Source of the DNA: Chryseolinea soli
Lineage (GTDB): Bacteria > Bacteroidota > Bacteroidia > Cytophagales > Cyclobacteriaceae
Length of the DNA: 64,000 bases
Direction: 5' to 3'
NCBI RefSeq assembly: GCF_003589925.1
Contig: NZ_CP032382.1
Coordinates: forward strand, 4,836,001-4,900,000
This document shows positions 9,312 to 17,342 of the stretch, in pieces (within the stretch, counting starts at the first letter, position 1; each line of letters begins with the position of its first letter). The notes beneath the pieces are model-generated. The model made no database searches. It was not told the DNA's origin and saw only the letters and a list, made by a program, of their open reading frames with translations. The position numbers were made by a program, and so were the translations under genes.

Positions 9312-9349
9312 TTAGTAGCCAGTAGTCAGTAGTCAATACTGACTACTAA
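9312..9349. repeat. Imperfect hairpin of GTAGTC-type repeat between convergent genes
   Basis: TTAGTAGcCAGTA (9312-9324) pairs with TACTGACTACTAA (9337-9349), 12 of 13 positions, across a loop that carries another copy of AGTAGTC. It sits exactly between the ends of two convergent genes and overlaps the last codons of the dehydrogenase, so it may act as a weak bidirectional terminator. A 17-nt word from it (9317-9333) recurs inverted at 31382-31398. Confidence 0.6.
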
Positions 9350-10566
9350 TAAAAAGCAGGAATGCCCGTGATCTGATTGCCCAAAATGAGCAGGTGAATA
9401 TCATGCGTGCCTTCATAGGTCACCACCGATTCCAGGTTCATCATGTGGCGCATCATCGGGTACTCGCCCGTAATGCCCATACCACCGTGTATCTGACGCG
9501 CTTCGCGGGCGATTTCCAACGCGGTGTGCACGCTGTTGCGTTTGGCCATCGAGATCTGTGGTGTCGTAGCTTTGCCTTCGTTCATGAGCACACCCAACCG
9601 CCAGTTCAGCAACTGGGCCTTGGTGATCTCGGTCAACATCTCCGCTAACTTTTTCTGTACCAACTGGAAGGAAGCGATGGGCTTGCCAAACTGTATCCGT
9701 TCGGCGGCATAGCGCCGCGCCGATTCATAACAATCCATGGCTGCGCCAATCGCGCCCCACGCAATGCCAAAGCGCGCAGAGTCGAGGCACATCATCGGGG
9801 CGCCCAACCCATTCTTGCCGGGCAATAAGTTTTCTTTGGGCACCTTCACGTTGTCGAACACCAGCTCACCCGTTGTGCTGGCCCGCAGCGACCATTTGCC
9901 GTGGGTTTCGGGGGTTGTAAAGCCCGGCATGCCACGCTCCACAACAAGACCGTGTATTCTTCCTTCTTCATTCTTTGCCCACACCACGGCCACGTCGGCG
10001 CGCGGTGAGTTGGAGATCCACATCTTGGCGCCGTTCAGCAGGTAATGGTCACCCATGTCTTTAAAATTGGTCACCATGCCCGACGGGTTCGAGCCGTGAT
10101 CGGGCTCGGTCAACCCAAAGCAGCCCAGCCACTCACCCGAAGCCAGCTTCGGCAGATATTTTTTGCGTTGCGCTTCCGATCCGAATTTGTAAATGGGATA
10201 CATCACCAGCGACCCCTGAACAGAAGCGGTCGACCGCATGCCCGAATCGCCGCGCTCAATCTCCTGCATAATGATGCCATACGAAATATAGTCAAGACCA
10301 CCTCCGCCATATTCGTGGGGTATGGTTGGGCCAAAGGCGCCGATCTCACCAAATTTGCGGACGATCTCGTAAGGAAAATGGGCACGCTGCGCCCAATCCT
10401 CGATGTAGGGGGAGATCTCCCGCTTCACAAAATCGCGGATGGAACTGCGGATCAGTTTGTGCTCTTCAGTCAATAGATCGTCAACCGCGTAAAAATCAGG
10501 GTGTTCATACAGATCCTGCTTCAACGACTTCTTGGTTTGGGATGCTTCAAGGGCGCTAATGGACAT
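9346..10566 (-). CDS. gcdH: Glutaryl-CoA dehydrogenase (acyl-CoA dehydrogenase family)
   Basis: 406 residues of the FAD-dependent acyl-CoA dehydrogenase fold. The segments GMRSTASVQGSLVMYPI, GCFGLTEPDHGSNPSGM and YEGTHDIHLLILGNQITGI match glutaryl-CoA dehydrogenases closely. The Arg in GMRST corresponds to the residue that binds the glutaryl carboxylate, and the Glu in YEGTHD is the catalytic base. The enzyme oxidatively decarboxylates glutaryl-CoA to crotonyl-CoA at the end of lysine and tryptophan breakdown. It is divergent from tryptophan 2,3-dioxygenase across a 366-nt region, which fits a link to tryptophan catabolism, although intermediate genes are not here. Confidence 0.9.
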   Translation of the reverse strand: MSISALEASQTKKSLKQDLYEHPDFYAVDDLLTEEHKLIRSSIRDFVKREISPYIEDWAQRAHFPYEIVRKFGEIGAFGPTIPHEYGGGGLDYISYGIIMQEIERGDSGMRSTASVQGSLVMYPIYKFGSEAQRKKYLPKLASGEWLGCFGLTEPDHGSNPSGMVTNFKDMGDHYLLNGAKMWISNSPRADVAVVWAKNEEGRIHGLVVERGMPGFTTPETHGKWSLRASTTGELVFDNVKVPKENLLPGKNGLGAPMMCLDSARFGIAWGAIGAAMDCYESARRYAAERIQFGKPIASFQLVQKKLAEMLTEITKAQLLNWRLGVLMNEGKATTPQISMAKRNSVHTALEIAREARQIHGGMGITGEYPMMRHMMNLESVVTYEGTHDIHLLILGNQITGIPAFY

Positions 10567-10932
10567 ATACAGTGGCGTTTAGTGAAAGAATGAGTGCGCG
10601 GACACAAACGTTGATACGGCATAAACGATCGCGATGTTTGGCGGCCCCCTCGTCGCTTCGGTCGGGCCTGCCGGTACCGAAGCGGTGACCAGCCCTTTGT
10701 TGAGCGTACCCAAGGAGTACGTTCGGGTCGGGCTATCCGTTCCAAGTCCGTCCGGCGCCTAGGCCAACGCACTTCGGGCTTTCCACTACTATCCCTGGCC
10801 GGGACGCCTTAGGGTGAGATCGTTATCCCACAAAATGGTTTAAAGCCGCGAAGGGGTTCGCTCCGTATTACTTTGTGTTTTAACTTTCGGACAAATTTAC
10901 ACAAGTAATTTACATTCTTATCCTCTTGACCA
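10567..10932. repeat. Intergenic region with a REP-like palindromic element
   Basis: No gene is supported here. From about 10645 to 10810 the sequence is unusually GC-rich and structured. A 9-bp stem, CGCTTCGGT (10654-10662) with ACCGAAGCG (10676-10684), is followed by a GTAC-centred hairpin near 10706-10720. Beyond it is a block running from CGGGCTATCCG to GGGCTTTCCACTACTATCCC near 10729-10795. The last block has the look of short dispersed palindromic repeats I know from other Bacteroidota genomes, but no second copy is in this window. The final 120 nt before kynA are AT-rich and probably hold its promoter; TTacTTTG near 10867-10880 is one base off the -7 consensus. Confidence 0.45.
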
Positions 10933-11901
10933 ATGGCCGATAACGCGGTGGACCCTACGCTCCTGGAACAATTGAAGAAACTACAGGCCAAATACAACGT
11001 CATGGGCCAGGACCTTTCGTCCTACCTCGACGGCCTCCTCTATTCCGACTACCTCACGTATTGGGACTATATTCACCTCGACACCCTCCTAAGCCTGCAA
11101 TCCCCCAAAACCCACTTCCCCGACGAAAAAGTATTCATCGTCTACCACCAGATCACCGAACTCTATTTCAACCTGGTGCTGTGGGAACTGGAACAGATGG
11201 CCAATCATGAGCACCCCGACGAAGCCTTTTTTGTGGCCCGCCTCGGGCGCGTCAACCGCTATTTCCACCAGCTCAAAGATTCGTTTTCCATCATGGTGGA
11301 GGGCATGGAAAAAGACCAATTCCTGAAATTCCGCATGTCGTTGCTGCCCGCCAGCGGGTTTCAATCGGCCCAATACCGGCTCATCGAAATTTGCAGCACC
11401 GACATGATCAACCTCGTCAACATCGCCGAGCGCGAGGCCGTGAACGAATACAGCGACATCGACGTGCAGTTGGAAAAACTCTATTGGCGCAGCGGAGCCA
11501 CGGAGCTGGCCACGGGCAAAAAAACGCTCACCCTCCAGCAGTTCGAAGAAAAATACATGGCCTGGTTCAAGGCCACCGGCATGCGCTACCGCGACAAGAA
11601 CATCCGCAAACGCTACCTCAAATACTTCCCCCAAAGCGCGCCCGTCATCGCCGCCCTGCGCGAGTTCGACATGCTGGCCAATGTGCTCTGGCCCCTGGCC
11701 CACCTCAAGGCTGCCGGCCACTATCTCAACAAAAACGCCGAAGACATCAAGGCCACCGGGGGCACCAATTGGCAGAAATTCCTCCCCCCGCGTTTCCAAA
11801 AAATCATGTTTTTCCCCGAATTATGGTCGCCCACCGAAAAAGAAGAATGGGGAAAAGCCGCTTTCATGGCCAACCCCATGGAGCTCATCCATAAACACTG
11901 A
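10933..11901 (+). CDS. kynA: Tryptophan 2,3-dioxygenase
   Basis: 322 residues. YHQITELYFNLVLWEL carries the distal-side histidine of the family, and ASGFQSAQYRLIE is its heme/substrate signature. The enzyme opens the indole ring of tryptophan to N-formylkynurenine in the cytoplasm, using heme iron. The early SYLDGLLYSDYLTYWDYIHLDTLLSLQ helix matches TDO proteins of Bacteroidota. The next gene starts 29 nt after its stop but has its own -7 box, so they are probably separate units. No kynurenine-pathway partner is adjacent. Confidence 0.93.
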   Translation: MADNAVDPTLLEQLKKLQAKYNVMGQDLSSYLDGLLYSDYLTYWDYIHLDTLLSLQSPKTHFPDEKVFIVYHQITELYFNLVLWELEQMANHEHPDEAFFVARLGRVNRYFHQLKDSFSIMVEGMEKDQFLKFRMSLLPASGFQSAQYRLIEICSTDMINLVNIAEREAVNEYSDIDVQLEKLYWRSGATELATGKKTLTLQQFEEKYMAWFKATGMRYRDKNIRKRYLKYFPQSAPVIAALREFDMLANVLWPLAHLKAAGHYLNKNAEDIKATGGTNWQKFLPPRFQKIMFFPELWSPTEKEEWGKAAFMANPMELIHKH

Positions 11902-11910
11902 AATTATTAC

Positions 11911-11918
11911 TACCTTTG
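11911..11918 (+). promoter_or_regulatory. Candidate -7 promoter box of the MORN/YwqK-repeat gene
   Basis: TACCTTTG is an exact TAnnTTTG match directly downstream of kynA. It overlaps a TTG codon that could otherwise be taken as the start of the next gene. An AGGGA stretch at 11921-11925 then precedes GTG at 11931, which is why I moved the start there. Confidence 0.5.
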
Positions 11919-11930
11919 TCAGGGACTAAC

Positions 11931-13736
11931 GTGCTGGCATTGAGAATTTTTACCTCCATAATCCTCCTCTTTGCGAGCGCGAGCTGCCTTTGCGCCCAAG
12001 GTGTCACGCGTCAGACCTATCACGACAAGGAGCGCCACCATCTCAAGGAAGTCTACCAGGTAAAAGATACCGTCCGCAACGTCCTCCACGGCCTGTACAT
12101 TTCCTATTACCTCAACGGCAAGATCGAGTCTAAGGGACAGTTCGCTAACAACGAAACGTCTGGTGTCTGGGAGTTCTATTATGAGACCGGCAACCTGCGC
12201 ATGCGCGGCATCCTCTTCAAAGGCGCCAACTACGGCTTGTGGGAATACTTCTTCGAAAGCGGCCACAAAAGCATGGAAGGCATCATCTATGGCAAAAACC
12301 GCGAAGGCGAATGGCGCACCTATTACGAGACCGGCCAGGCGAAAGACGTGGGCGAATACAAGGACGGCAAACACACGGGCCACTGGAAAACTTTTTTTGA
12401 AGACGGCTCCCTCAAAGGCGAGATCGACTACACCGAAGATTTTGGCCGCTACACCGAATACTACCACTCCGGCAAGATCTATGGCGAAGGCCCGCGCACG
12501 GGCACGAAAAACGTAGGACTCTGGCGCTACTACGCCGAAGACGGCACCTTGCAAAACGAGGGCGAATTCGAAAACGGCAAAAAAAGCGGAACCTGGACCA
12601 GTTATTATCCCTCCGGAAAAATAATGTCGCGTGGCGCCTTCCGCGCCGACGAACCCGACGGTGCCTGGGAATACCTGTATGAAGACGGCGCGGTGCGCTC
12701 GCAGGGTGAATTCGAGAACGGGAAAAAAGAAGGCTATTGGAAATCGCTCAACTCCACGGGCAAACTCAAAAGTGAAGTCACCTACAACGCCGGCACCGGC
12801 GAATACCGGGAATATTACCCCAGCGGCAAATTGAAAGTGAAGGGCAACATCGTCGAAGAAAAACGCCAGGGCAAATGGGAGTTCTTCTACGAAGACGGCA
12901 AGAAGGAGGGCCTCTGCGAATACGACAAAGGCAAAGGCACCTACTACGGCTATTACGCCAACGGCAACCTCCAAACCAAAGGCACCCTGGAAGAAGACCT
13001 GAAAACCGGAACCTGGGAGATCTACGAGAACGACGGCAAACTCTCGGGCTACTACCGCCCGTTCTACGACGACCGCAACCTCAGCAAAGAGATCACCACC
13101 CTGGCGAATAAGGGCACCCACACCAAGCGGGAAGCCTATGCGCCCCGTCGGTTCACCTATTTCGATTCACGTTTCAACGAGTTCCAAGGCGTCATCTTCG
13201 GCACCAACCCCGTGTGGTTGGCCACGGGACGGCTACCGCTCGGCATCGAATTTTATATCCAGGAACGCATCGGCCACGAGTTCGAGTTCATCGGCATTCG
13301 CAGTCCGTTCTTTGTGATGGACCAGAACATCACCCCGGGCAAGCGGTTCGAGCGGGGGTATAGCATTGCCATCAAACAGAAATTTTATAACGCGCTAAAG
13401 GCGGGCATGTGGTACTTCGGGCAGGAGATCCGGTTCACCAACCTGGGCCACTTTGTAAACCAAAAACAAGTGAACAGTCAAAACCCCGACGACATCTTCA
13501 CCTTCAACGCCGTGGAGCAACGGATCGAGTGGGGGGCACTGCTGGGCTACCGGCTCATGAAGCGGAACAACGCCAAGGGATTTACCATCGATGCCTTCAT
13601 CTCCGGCGACATCGGCTACCGGAGCTTTGATGTCGATCCTAATTTTGCGTCCTATTTCGAGGACCTGAAGCAATCGAAATTTTCACGTACGGTGCATGTG
13701 GGGTTGAATTTGGGGAATGTGTTTTCGTTTCGTTGA
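11931..13736 (+). CDS. Secreted YwqK/MORN-type repeat protein with C-terminal barrel-like region
   Basis: About 601 residues from GTG at 11931. The N-terminus is a signal peptide ending near LCAQ. Roughly a dozen repeats of 21-24 residues follow (residues ~35-375), each with a G-x-W-x-x-[YF][YF]-E-[DT]-G-x-L/K pattern such as GVWEFYYETGNLRMRG, GLWRYYAEDGTLQNEG and GKWEFFYEDGKKEG. This is the YwqK/MORN_2 repeat of 'toxin-antitoxin YwqK family' annotations, but with a signal peptide a toxin-antitoxin role is unlikely. The last about 215 residues alternate aromatic and polar residues and end NLGNVFSFR, like an outer-membrane beta-barrel or surface domain. Start choice is uncertain: TTG at 11916 and 11940 are alternatives. 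Confidence 0.8.
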   Translation: MLALRIFTSIILLFASASCLCAQGVTRQTYHDKERHHLKEVYQVKDTVRNVLHGLYISYYLNGKIESKGQFANNETSGVWEFYYETGNLRMRGILFKGANYGLWEYFFESGHKSMEGIIYGKNREGEWRTYYETGQAKDVGEYKDGKHTGHWKTFFEDGSLKGEIDYTEDFGRYTEYYHSGKIYGEGPRTGTKNVGLWRYYAEDGTLQNEGEFENGKKSGTWTSYYPSGKIMSRGAFRADEPDGAWEYLYEDGAVRSQGEFENGKKEGYWKSLNSTGKLKSEVTYNAGTGEYREYYPSGKLKVKGNIVEEKRQGKWEFFYEDGKKEGLCEYDKGKGTYYGYYANGNLQTKGTLEEDLKTGTWEIYENDGKLSGYYRPFYDDRNLSKEITTLANKGTHTKREAYAPRRFTYFDSRFNEFQGVIFGTNPVWLATGRLPLGIEFYIQERIGHEFEFIGIRSPFFVMDQNITPGKRFERGYSIAIKQKFYNALKAGMWYFGQEIRFTNLGHFVNQKQVNSQNPDDIFTFNAVEQRIEWGALLGYRLMKRNNAKGFTIDAFISGDIGYRSFDVDPNFASYFEDLKQSKFSRTVHVGLNLGNVFSFR

Positions 13737-13766
13737 GGAGGAAATCATTTGAACCGCAGAGGAACC

Positions 13767-15950
13767 TCACCACTTCGGCCGTATCCCCGGAGCAAATGGA
13801 AACTCTAAACTCTCATAATATTTCAAAGTACCCTCCGGCTTCTCCAGTCCCACAGGCAACGGCATCTTCGAAAAACTTTGAAAATACAACACGCAAGCAT
13901 TGCGCCACCACACGGCCTCCTGGTGCTGAATGGCCAGCAAGTTTTTTACATGCTGAAATTGCTCCTCATCAACCTGATGCTCCACGGCATTCCACTGCCG
14001 TTGCATCCACGCAGCAGAATCCGCGCCGTTATAATAGGCGTGACATAACGCATCCCACAATGACTCACCCGATCGCATTTTATAACTCCAGGGCAAATGA
14101 TGAAACCACAAAAGGTATTTGTCCGGGCAATGGGCCAGCGGGCTGTACAGATCCTGTACCTCTTTTGCGTATTGTGAAAGCGCATCGCTGCCCGACGCGG
14201 TTCGGTCAAATCCAACGCCAAGGCTATCGGCCTGGTGGTAGTAAACGGAAGTCCAGTCGGCACGGGGTTTGTCTTTGATCCAGGGGCCCGGGCCATAGTG
14301 ATGGCTATAGCCCATGATGTGATGCAGCCCCAGCGGCGTCATATACTGCACGACGATCTCACGCGAGGCCAGCATCATCGTTTTTATGGGCGCGATCACA
14401 GCCGGTTGATTTGAAAACGTCATCCGGATCCATTCGTCCGCCAGGGCTTCCGACGACAATTCATGATCCCAGGCCAGGCGTCCATAGACGTACCAATTGG
14501 CCTGTGCAAACGGATGGCCACACCAGTTGCGATCATTGCCGATGTTGGCCACGCCTGCAATAGCGGTGAGGTTGTGATGATCCAGAGAACCATCCACCAC
14601 TTTTGAAACCAGCGAGCCCTTTCCTTTGGCATAGGTGTCGGCATCGAGGCATTCTTTGAACAGTGGTGCCATGTACACCAGGTGCGTGGCGAAGCCGAGG
14701 TATTCTTGTGTTAATTGAAACTCCACCATCAGCGGCGTGTTGGGCATGGCGCCAAAGAGCGGATGAAAAGGTTCGCGCGGTTGGAAGTCGATGGGACCAT
14801 TCTTCACCTGGACCAGAGCATTGCTTTTGAATTTTCCATCGAGTGGTTTGAATTCCGTGTAGGCTTGCTTTGCGCGATCTTCAGCCACTTCATTGCTGTA
14901 GACAAAGGCGCGCCACATCACAATGCCCTCGTGTGGCGCGAGGATGTCGGCAAAGAGATTGGCACCGTCGGCGTGGGTGCGGTTGTAGTTCTGGGGACCG
15001 GGTTGGCCTTCCGAGTTCGCTTTGATACAGAAGCCGCCAAAGTCGGGGATGTAAGTGTAGATCTCGTCGATCTTTTTCTTCCACCAGTTTTTAACATCAG
15101 GGTCTAACGGGTCGGCTGTGCGCAATCCGCCGATCTCCACCGGGGCGCTGAAACGGGCGGTGAGATAGACCTTGATGCCATAGGGGCGGAACAAATTGGC
15201 CAACACAGCCACTTTCTTTAAATAGGGTTCCGTCAATATTTGAGCATTGGCATTGACGTTGGTGAGCACCGTTCCATTGATGCCGACAGAGGCATTGGCG
15301 CGGGCATAATCGCTGTAGCGCGGATCGATATAATCCGGAAGCTTGTGCCAATCCCAGAGCGAAAAACCCGCGTAGCCGCGTTCGACCGTGCGATCGAGAT
15401 TATCCCAATGATTTAAAATACGCCGTTTGATCTTTGGTGCACTGACCACGGAAAGGGATTGAAGACTTTGTTGTGTCTGCAACAGGCGTATAAAGTGGAA
15501 TGTGCCATAAAGAACACCTACATCCGTATTGGCCGCGATCACGATACCCGGCTTTCCTTTCACCGATGTGTTCGTGATCAGGAACCCTTCGTCGCCCAGT
15601 GTCTCCAGCGTTGTCTCCAGATGTAAAGCGGCAATGAGTGGTGAATGCTTTGGCGTTCCCAGAAGAAGGGTCCCTGGGCCTGGAGTTTTCCCGGCGATCA
15701 ATTTTGTTCCCAACAATCCGGCCACGGCTTGTTCCAGTTCTTTTTGCGCTAAGGTCAGCGTGGGGGAATCTTTTTCAATCACCAAGGTCTGCAACGTGGC
15801 TTTGTATTTTTTTGCTACGGAAGCATCTTCGATCAATCGATAGGATAACCACAACCGATAGCCATCATCGGCCACCACGGGAGCGGCCGGGCCGGCGAAT
15901 ACGATCACCAAAAAACAAAGGCGTAAGAAAGCAGACCAGGAACGTGTCAT
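13767..15950 (-). CDS. aguA: GH67 alpha-glucuronidase, exported
   Basis: 727 residues with an N-terminal signal peptide (cleavage after about residue 27). The family is GH67, which removes 4-O-methyl-glucuronic acid from the non-reducing end of xylo-oligosaccharides. Catalytic residues can be placed by motif: acid E314 in KANSEGQPGP, and the base pair D388 in NGPIDFQPREP and E416 in EFQLTQEYLG, with the same spacing as the characterised Cellvibrio enzyme. HHIMGYSHHYGPGPW and LLWFHHLPW are also typical. It follows the LacI regulator gene by 19 nt on the same strand and is very likely its target. No xylanase or SusC/D pair is present. Confidence 0.95.
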   Translation of the reverse strand: MTRSWSAFLRLCFLVIVFAGPAAPVVADDGYRLWLSYRLIEDASVAKKYKATLQTLVIEKDSPTLTLAQKELEQAVAGLLGTKLIAGKTPGPGTLLLGTPKHSPLIAALHLETTLETLGDEGFLITNTSVKGKPGIVIAANTDVGVLYGTFHFIRLLQTQQSLQSLSVVSAPKIKRRILNHWDNLDRTVERGYAGFSLWDWHKLPDYIDPRYSDYARANASVGINGTVLTNVNANAQILTEPYLKKVAVLANLFRPYGIKVYLTARFSAPVEIGGLRTADPLDPDVKNWWKKKIDEIYTYIPDFGGFCIKANSEGQPGPQNYNRTHADGANLFADILAPHEGIVMWRAFVYSNEVAEDRAKQAYTEFKPLDGKFKSNALVQVKNGPIDFQPREPFHPLFGAMPNTPLMVEFQLTQEYLGFATHLVYMAPLFKECLDADTYAKGKGSLVSKVVDGSLDHHNLTAIAGVANIGNDRNWCGHPFAQANWYVYGRLAWDHELSSEALADEWIRMTFSNQPAVIAPIKTMMLASREIVVQYMTPLGLHHIMGYSHHYGPGPWIKDKPRADWTSVYYHQADSLGVGFDRTASGSDALSQYAKEVQDLYSPLAHCPDKYLLWFHHLPWSYKMRSGESLWDALCHAYYNGADSAAWMQRQWNAVEHQVDEEQFQHVKNLLAIQHQEAVWWRNACVLYFQSFSKMPLPVGLEKPEGTLKYYESLEFPFAPGIRPKW

Positions 15951-15969
15951 AATGCAGGCTGGGGACGGG

Positions 15970-16995
15970 TTAGACTTTTTTTCGAAGCGACGACTCGCGC
16001 ACGATCAGGTCGTGGCGCAGCACGATGGTGTTGAGGCTGCCGCCTTCTTTATTATCGAGTTTCCGGATCAACGTAGCGGCAGCCAGCTCGCCCATTTCCT
16101 GGCCGGGATAATTCAGCGTGGTAAGGTTCGGCTCGATCACTTTCGAGAGCGGGTCGTTGTTAAAACCCGTCACGGCGATCTGTTCCGGGATCTTTATGCC
16201 GGCTTGCTTCAACGTGGCGATGCAACTCACCGCCGTGGTGTCGTTGGCGCAGAAAATGCCGTCGGGCAGTTGGGGGAGTGCGAGTATGCGTTGCGTGATC
16301 TCTACACCGGCTTGCTCGGTTAGGCTAGAAAAGAAAACCAGTTGCTCGTCGTAGGGCAGCACGGCGTCCATGAGCGCGTGTTTGAAACCACGGAGGCGCT
16401 CGCTATACACGTTGCGCTTGATGTCGGCCGTGATGTGGGCCATGCGGCGGCATCCTTGCTGGATCATGTGTTGCGTCACTTCATAGGCCGCCTTGTAGTT
16501 GTCGATGATGATGCTGGTGCACTGCGGATGTTCGAACACGCGGTCGAAGAAAATGAGCGGTATGCCTTTGTTGAGAAAAAGATCGAAGTGTGAAATGGTT
16601 TCCGTGTCGTAGGCCAGCGACACCAACAAGCCGTCCACGCGGCTGTTGTAGAGGGTCTTCACGTTGGTCATCTCTTTGTCCTTGGATTCGATGGACTGGC
16701 TGATGATGAGGTTGTAGCCGGCAGCGTTAGCCACTTTTTCCATACCCGAGATCACCGACGCCATGAAGTAGCTGTTGAGCCGGGGCACGATCACACCAAT
16801 GGTATTGCTGCGGCTGCGACGCAAGTTGCTGGCGAAATGGTTTTGCTGATACCCCATTTCCTTGGCCTTGTCGAAGATGCGCTTGCGGGTGTCTTTGCGG
16901 ATGGCGGGATGATCTTTCAGCCCGCGGCTCACCGTGGCCGGCGACAGGTTCAAGGCCTCTGCAATGTCATATATCGTGATCTCCTTTTGGCTCAT
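15970..16995 (-). CDS. LacI-family transcriptional regulator
   Basis: 341 residues. The N-terminal helix-turn-helix TIYDIAEALNLSPATVSRGLKDHP is the LacI signature and is followed by the hinge region. The periplasmic-binding-protein-like effector domain runs from about residue 60 to the end (NTIGVIVPRLNSYFMASVISGMEKVA...). I start at the ATG at 16995; an ATG 51 nt upstream would place residues across the predicted promoter. It is the first gene of an operon with the alpha-glucuronidase, so the effector is probably a glucuronate-containing sugar or a breakdown product (inference). Operator-like palindromes in its own promoter suggest autoregulation. Confidence 0.93.
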   Translation of the reverse strand: MSQKEITIYDIAEALNLSPATVSRGLKDHPAIRKDTRKRIFDKAKEMGYQQNHFASNLRRSRSNTIGVIVPRLNSYFMASVISGMEKVANAAGYNLIISQSIESKDKEMTNVKTLYNSRVDGLLVSLAYDTETISHFDLFLNKGIPLIFFDRVFEHPQCTSIIIDNYKAAYEVTQHMIQQGCRRMAHITADIKRNVYSERLRGFKHALMDAVLPYDEQLVFFSSLTEQAGVEITQRILALPQLPDGIFCANDTTAVSCIATLKQAGIKIPEQIAVTGFNNDPLSKVIEPNLTTLNYPGQEMGELAAATLIRKLDNKEGGSLNTIVLRHDLIVRESSLRKKV

Positions 16996-17016
16996 AGGGG
17001 GGTCTTCTTTCTCAAA

Positions 17017-17049
17017 GAAAGTTATGGAATGCAAAATACAATGCAACCG
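17017..17049 (-). promoter_or_regulatory. Promoter of the LacI-GH67 operon, -33 box inside an operator half-site
   Basis: On the minus strand, TTG (17044-17046) is followed after 19 nt by TAACTTTC (17017-17024), a 7/8 match to TAnnTTTG. The predicted transcription start is about 15 nt before the ATG. The TTG lies inside CGGTTGCATT (17040-17049), the same 10-mer that occurs inverted at 17169-17178, so repressor binding would block the promoter. Confidence 0.55.
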
Positions 17050-17165
17050 CCTTTTATATGACGCCTGATTTACCGGCTATCGTGTCGCAATACGCCAGGA
17101 CAAATTTCTCCCACCATACCCAGCATGAAGTCTCCCAACGGTGCGAAAAAGAGTCATAAATATAT

Positions 17166-17240
17166 AATCGGTTGCATTACAATAATGAGCAATTTACGGA
17201 TAATTACAGCCATATGCATAATGAATTTGCAATCGGTTGC
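17166..17240. promoter_or_regulatory. Two upstream LacI-type operator-like sites
   Basis: GCAATCGGTTGC (17229-17240) is palindromic at 10 of 12 positions around a central CG, the usual form of LacI/PurR-family operators. A half-site AATCGGTTGCAT lies at 17166-17177. With the promoter-proximal site at 17040-17049 this makes three copies of CGGTTGC in 200 nt, all upstream of the lacI-type gene. The region 16996-17342 has no other gene. Confidence 0.6.
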
Positions 17241-17342
17241 GTAATTTTGAAGCTTTCGCTGACCTTAGTCATCTCATTGTCCTTTTCGCTGCCGAATTAG
17301 TTGATACCACCATCGTGAGAAAGCGGGGCGGTTAAATGTATT

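Noticed and set aside
11919..13121. 400-codon open frame on the minus strand, antisense to the MORN-repeat gene
   Set aside because: Its hydrophobic Val/Ala/Phe-rich text mirrors the repeat codons of the plus-strand gene. It has no start context or domain, and the plus strand encodes clear repeats with a signal peptide.
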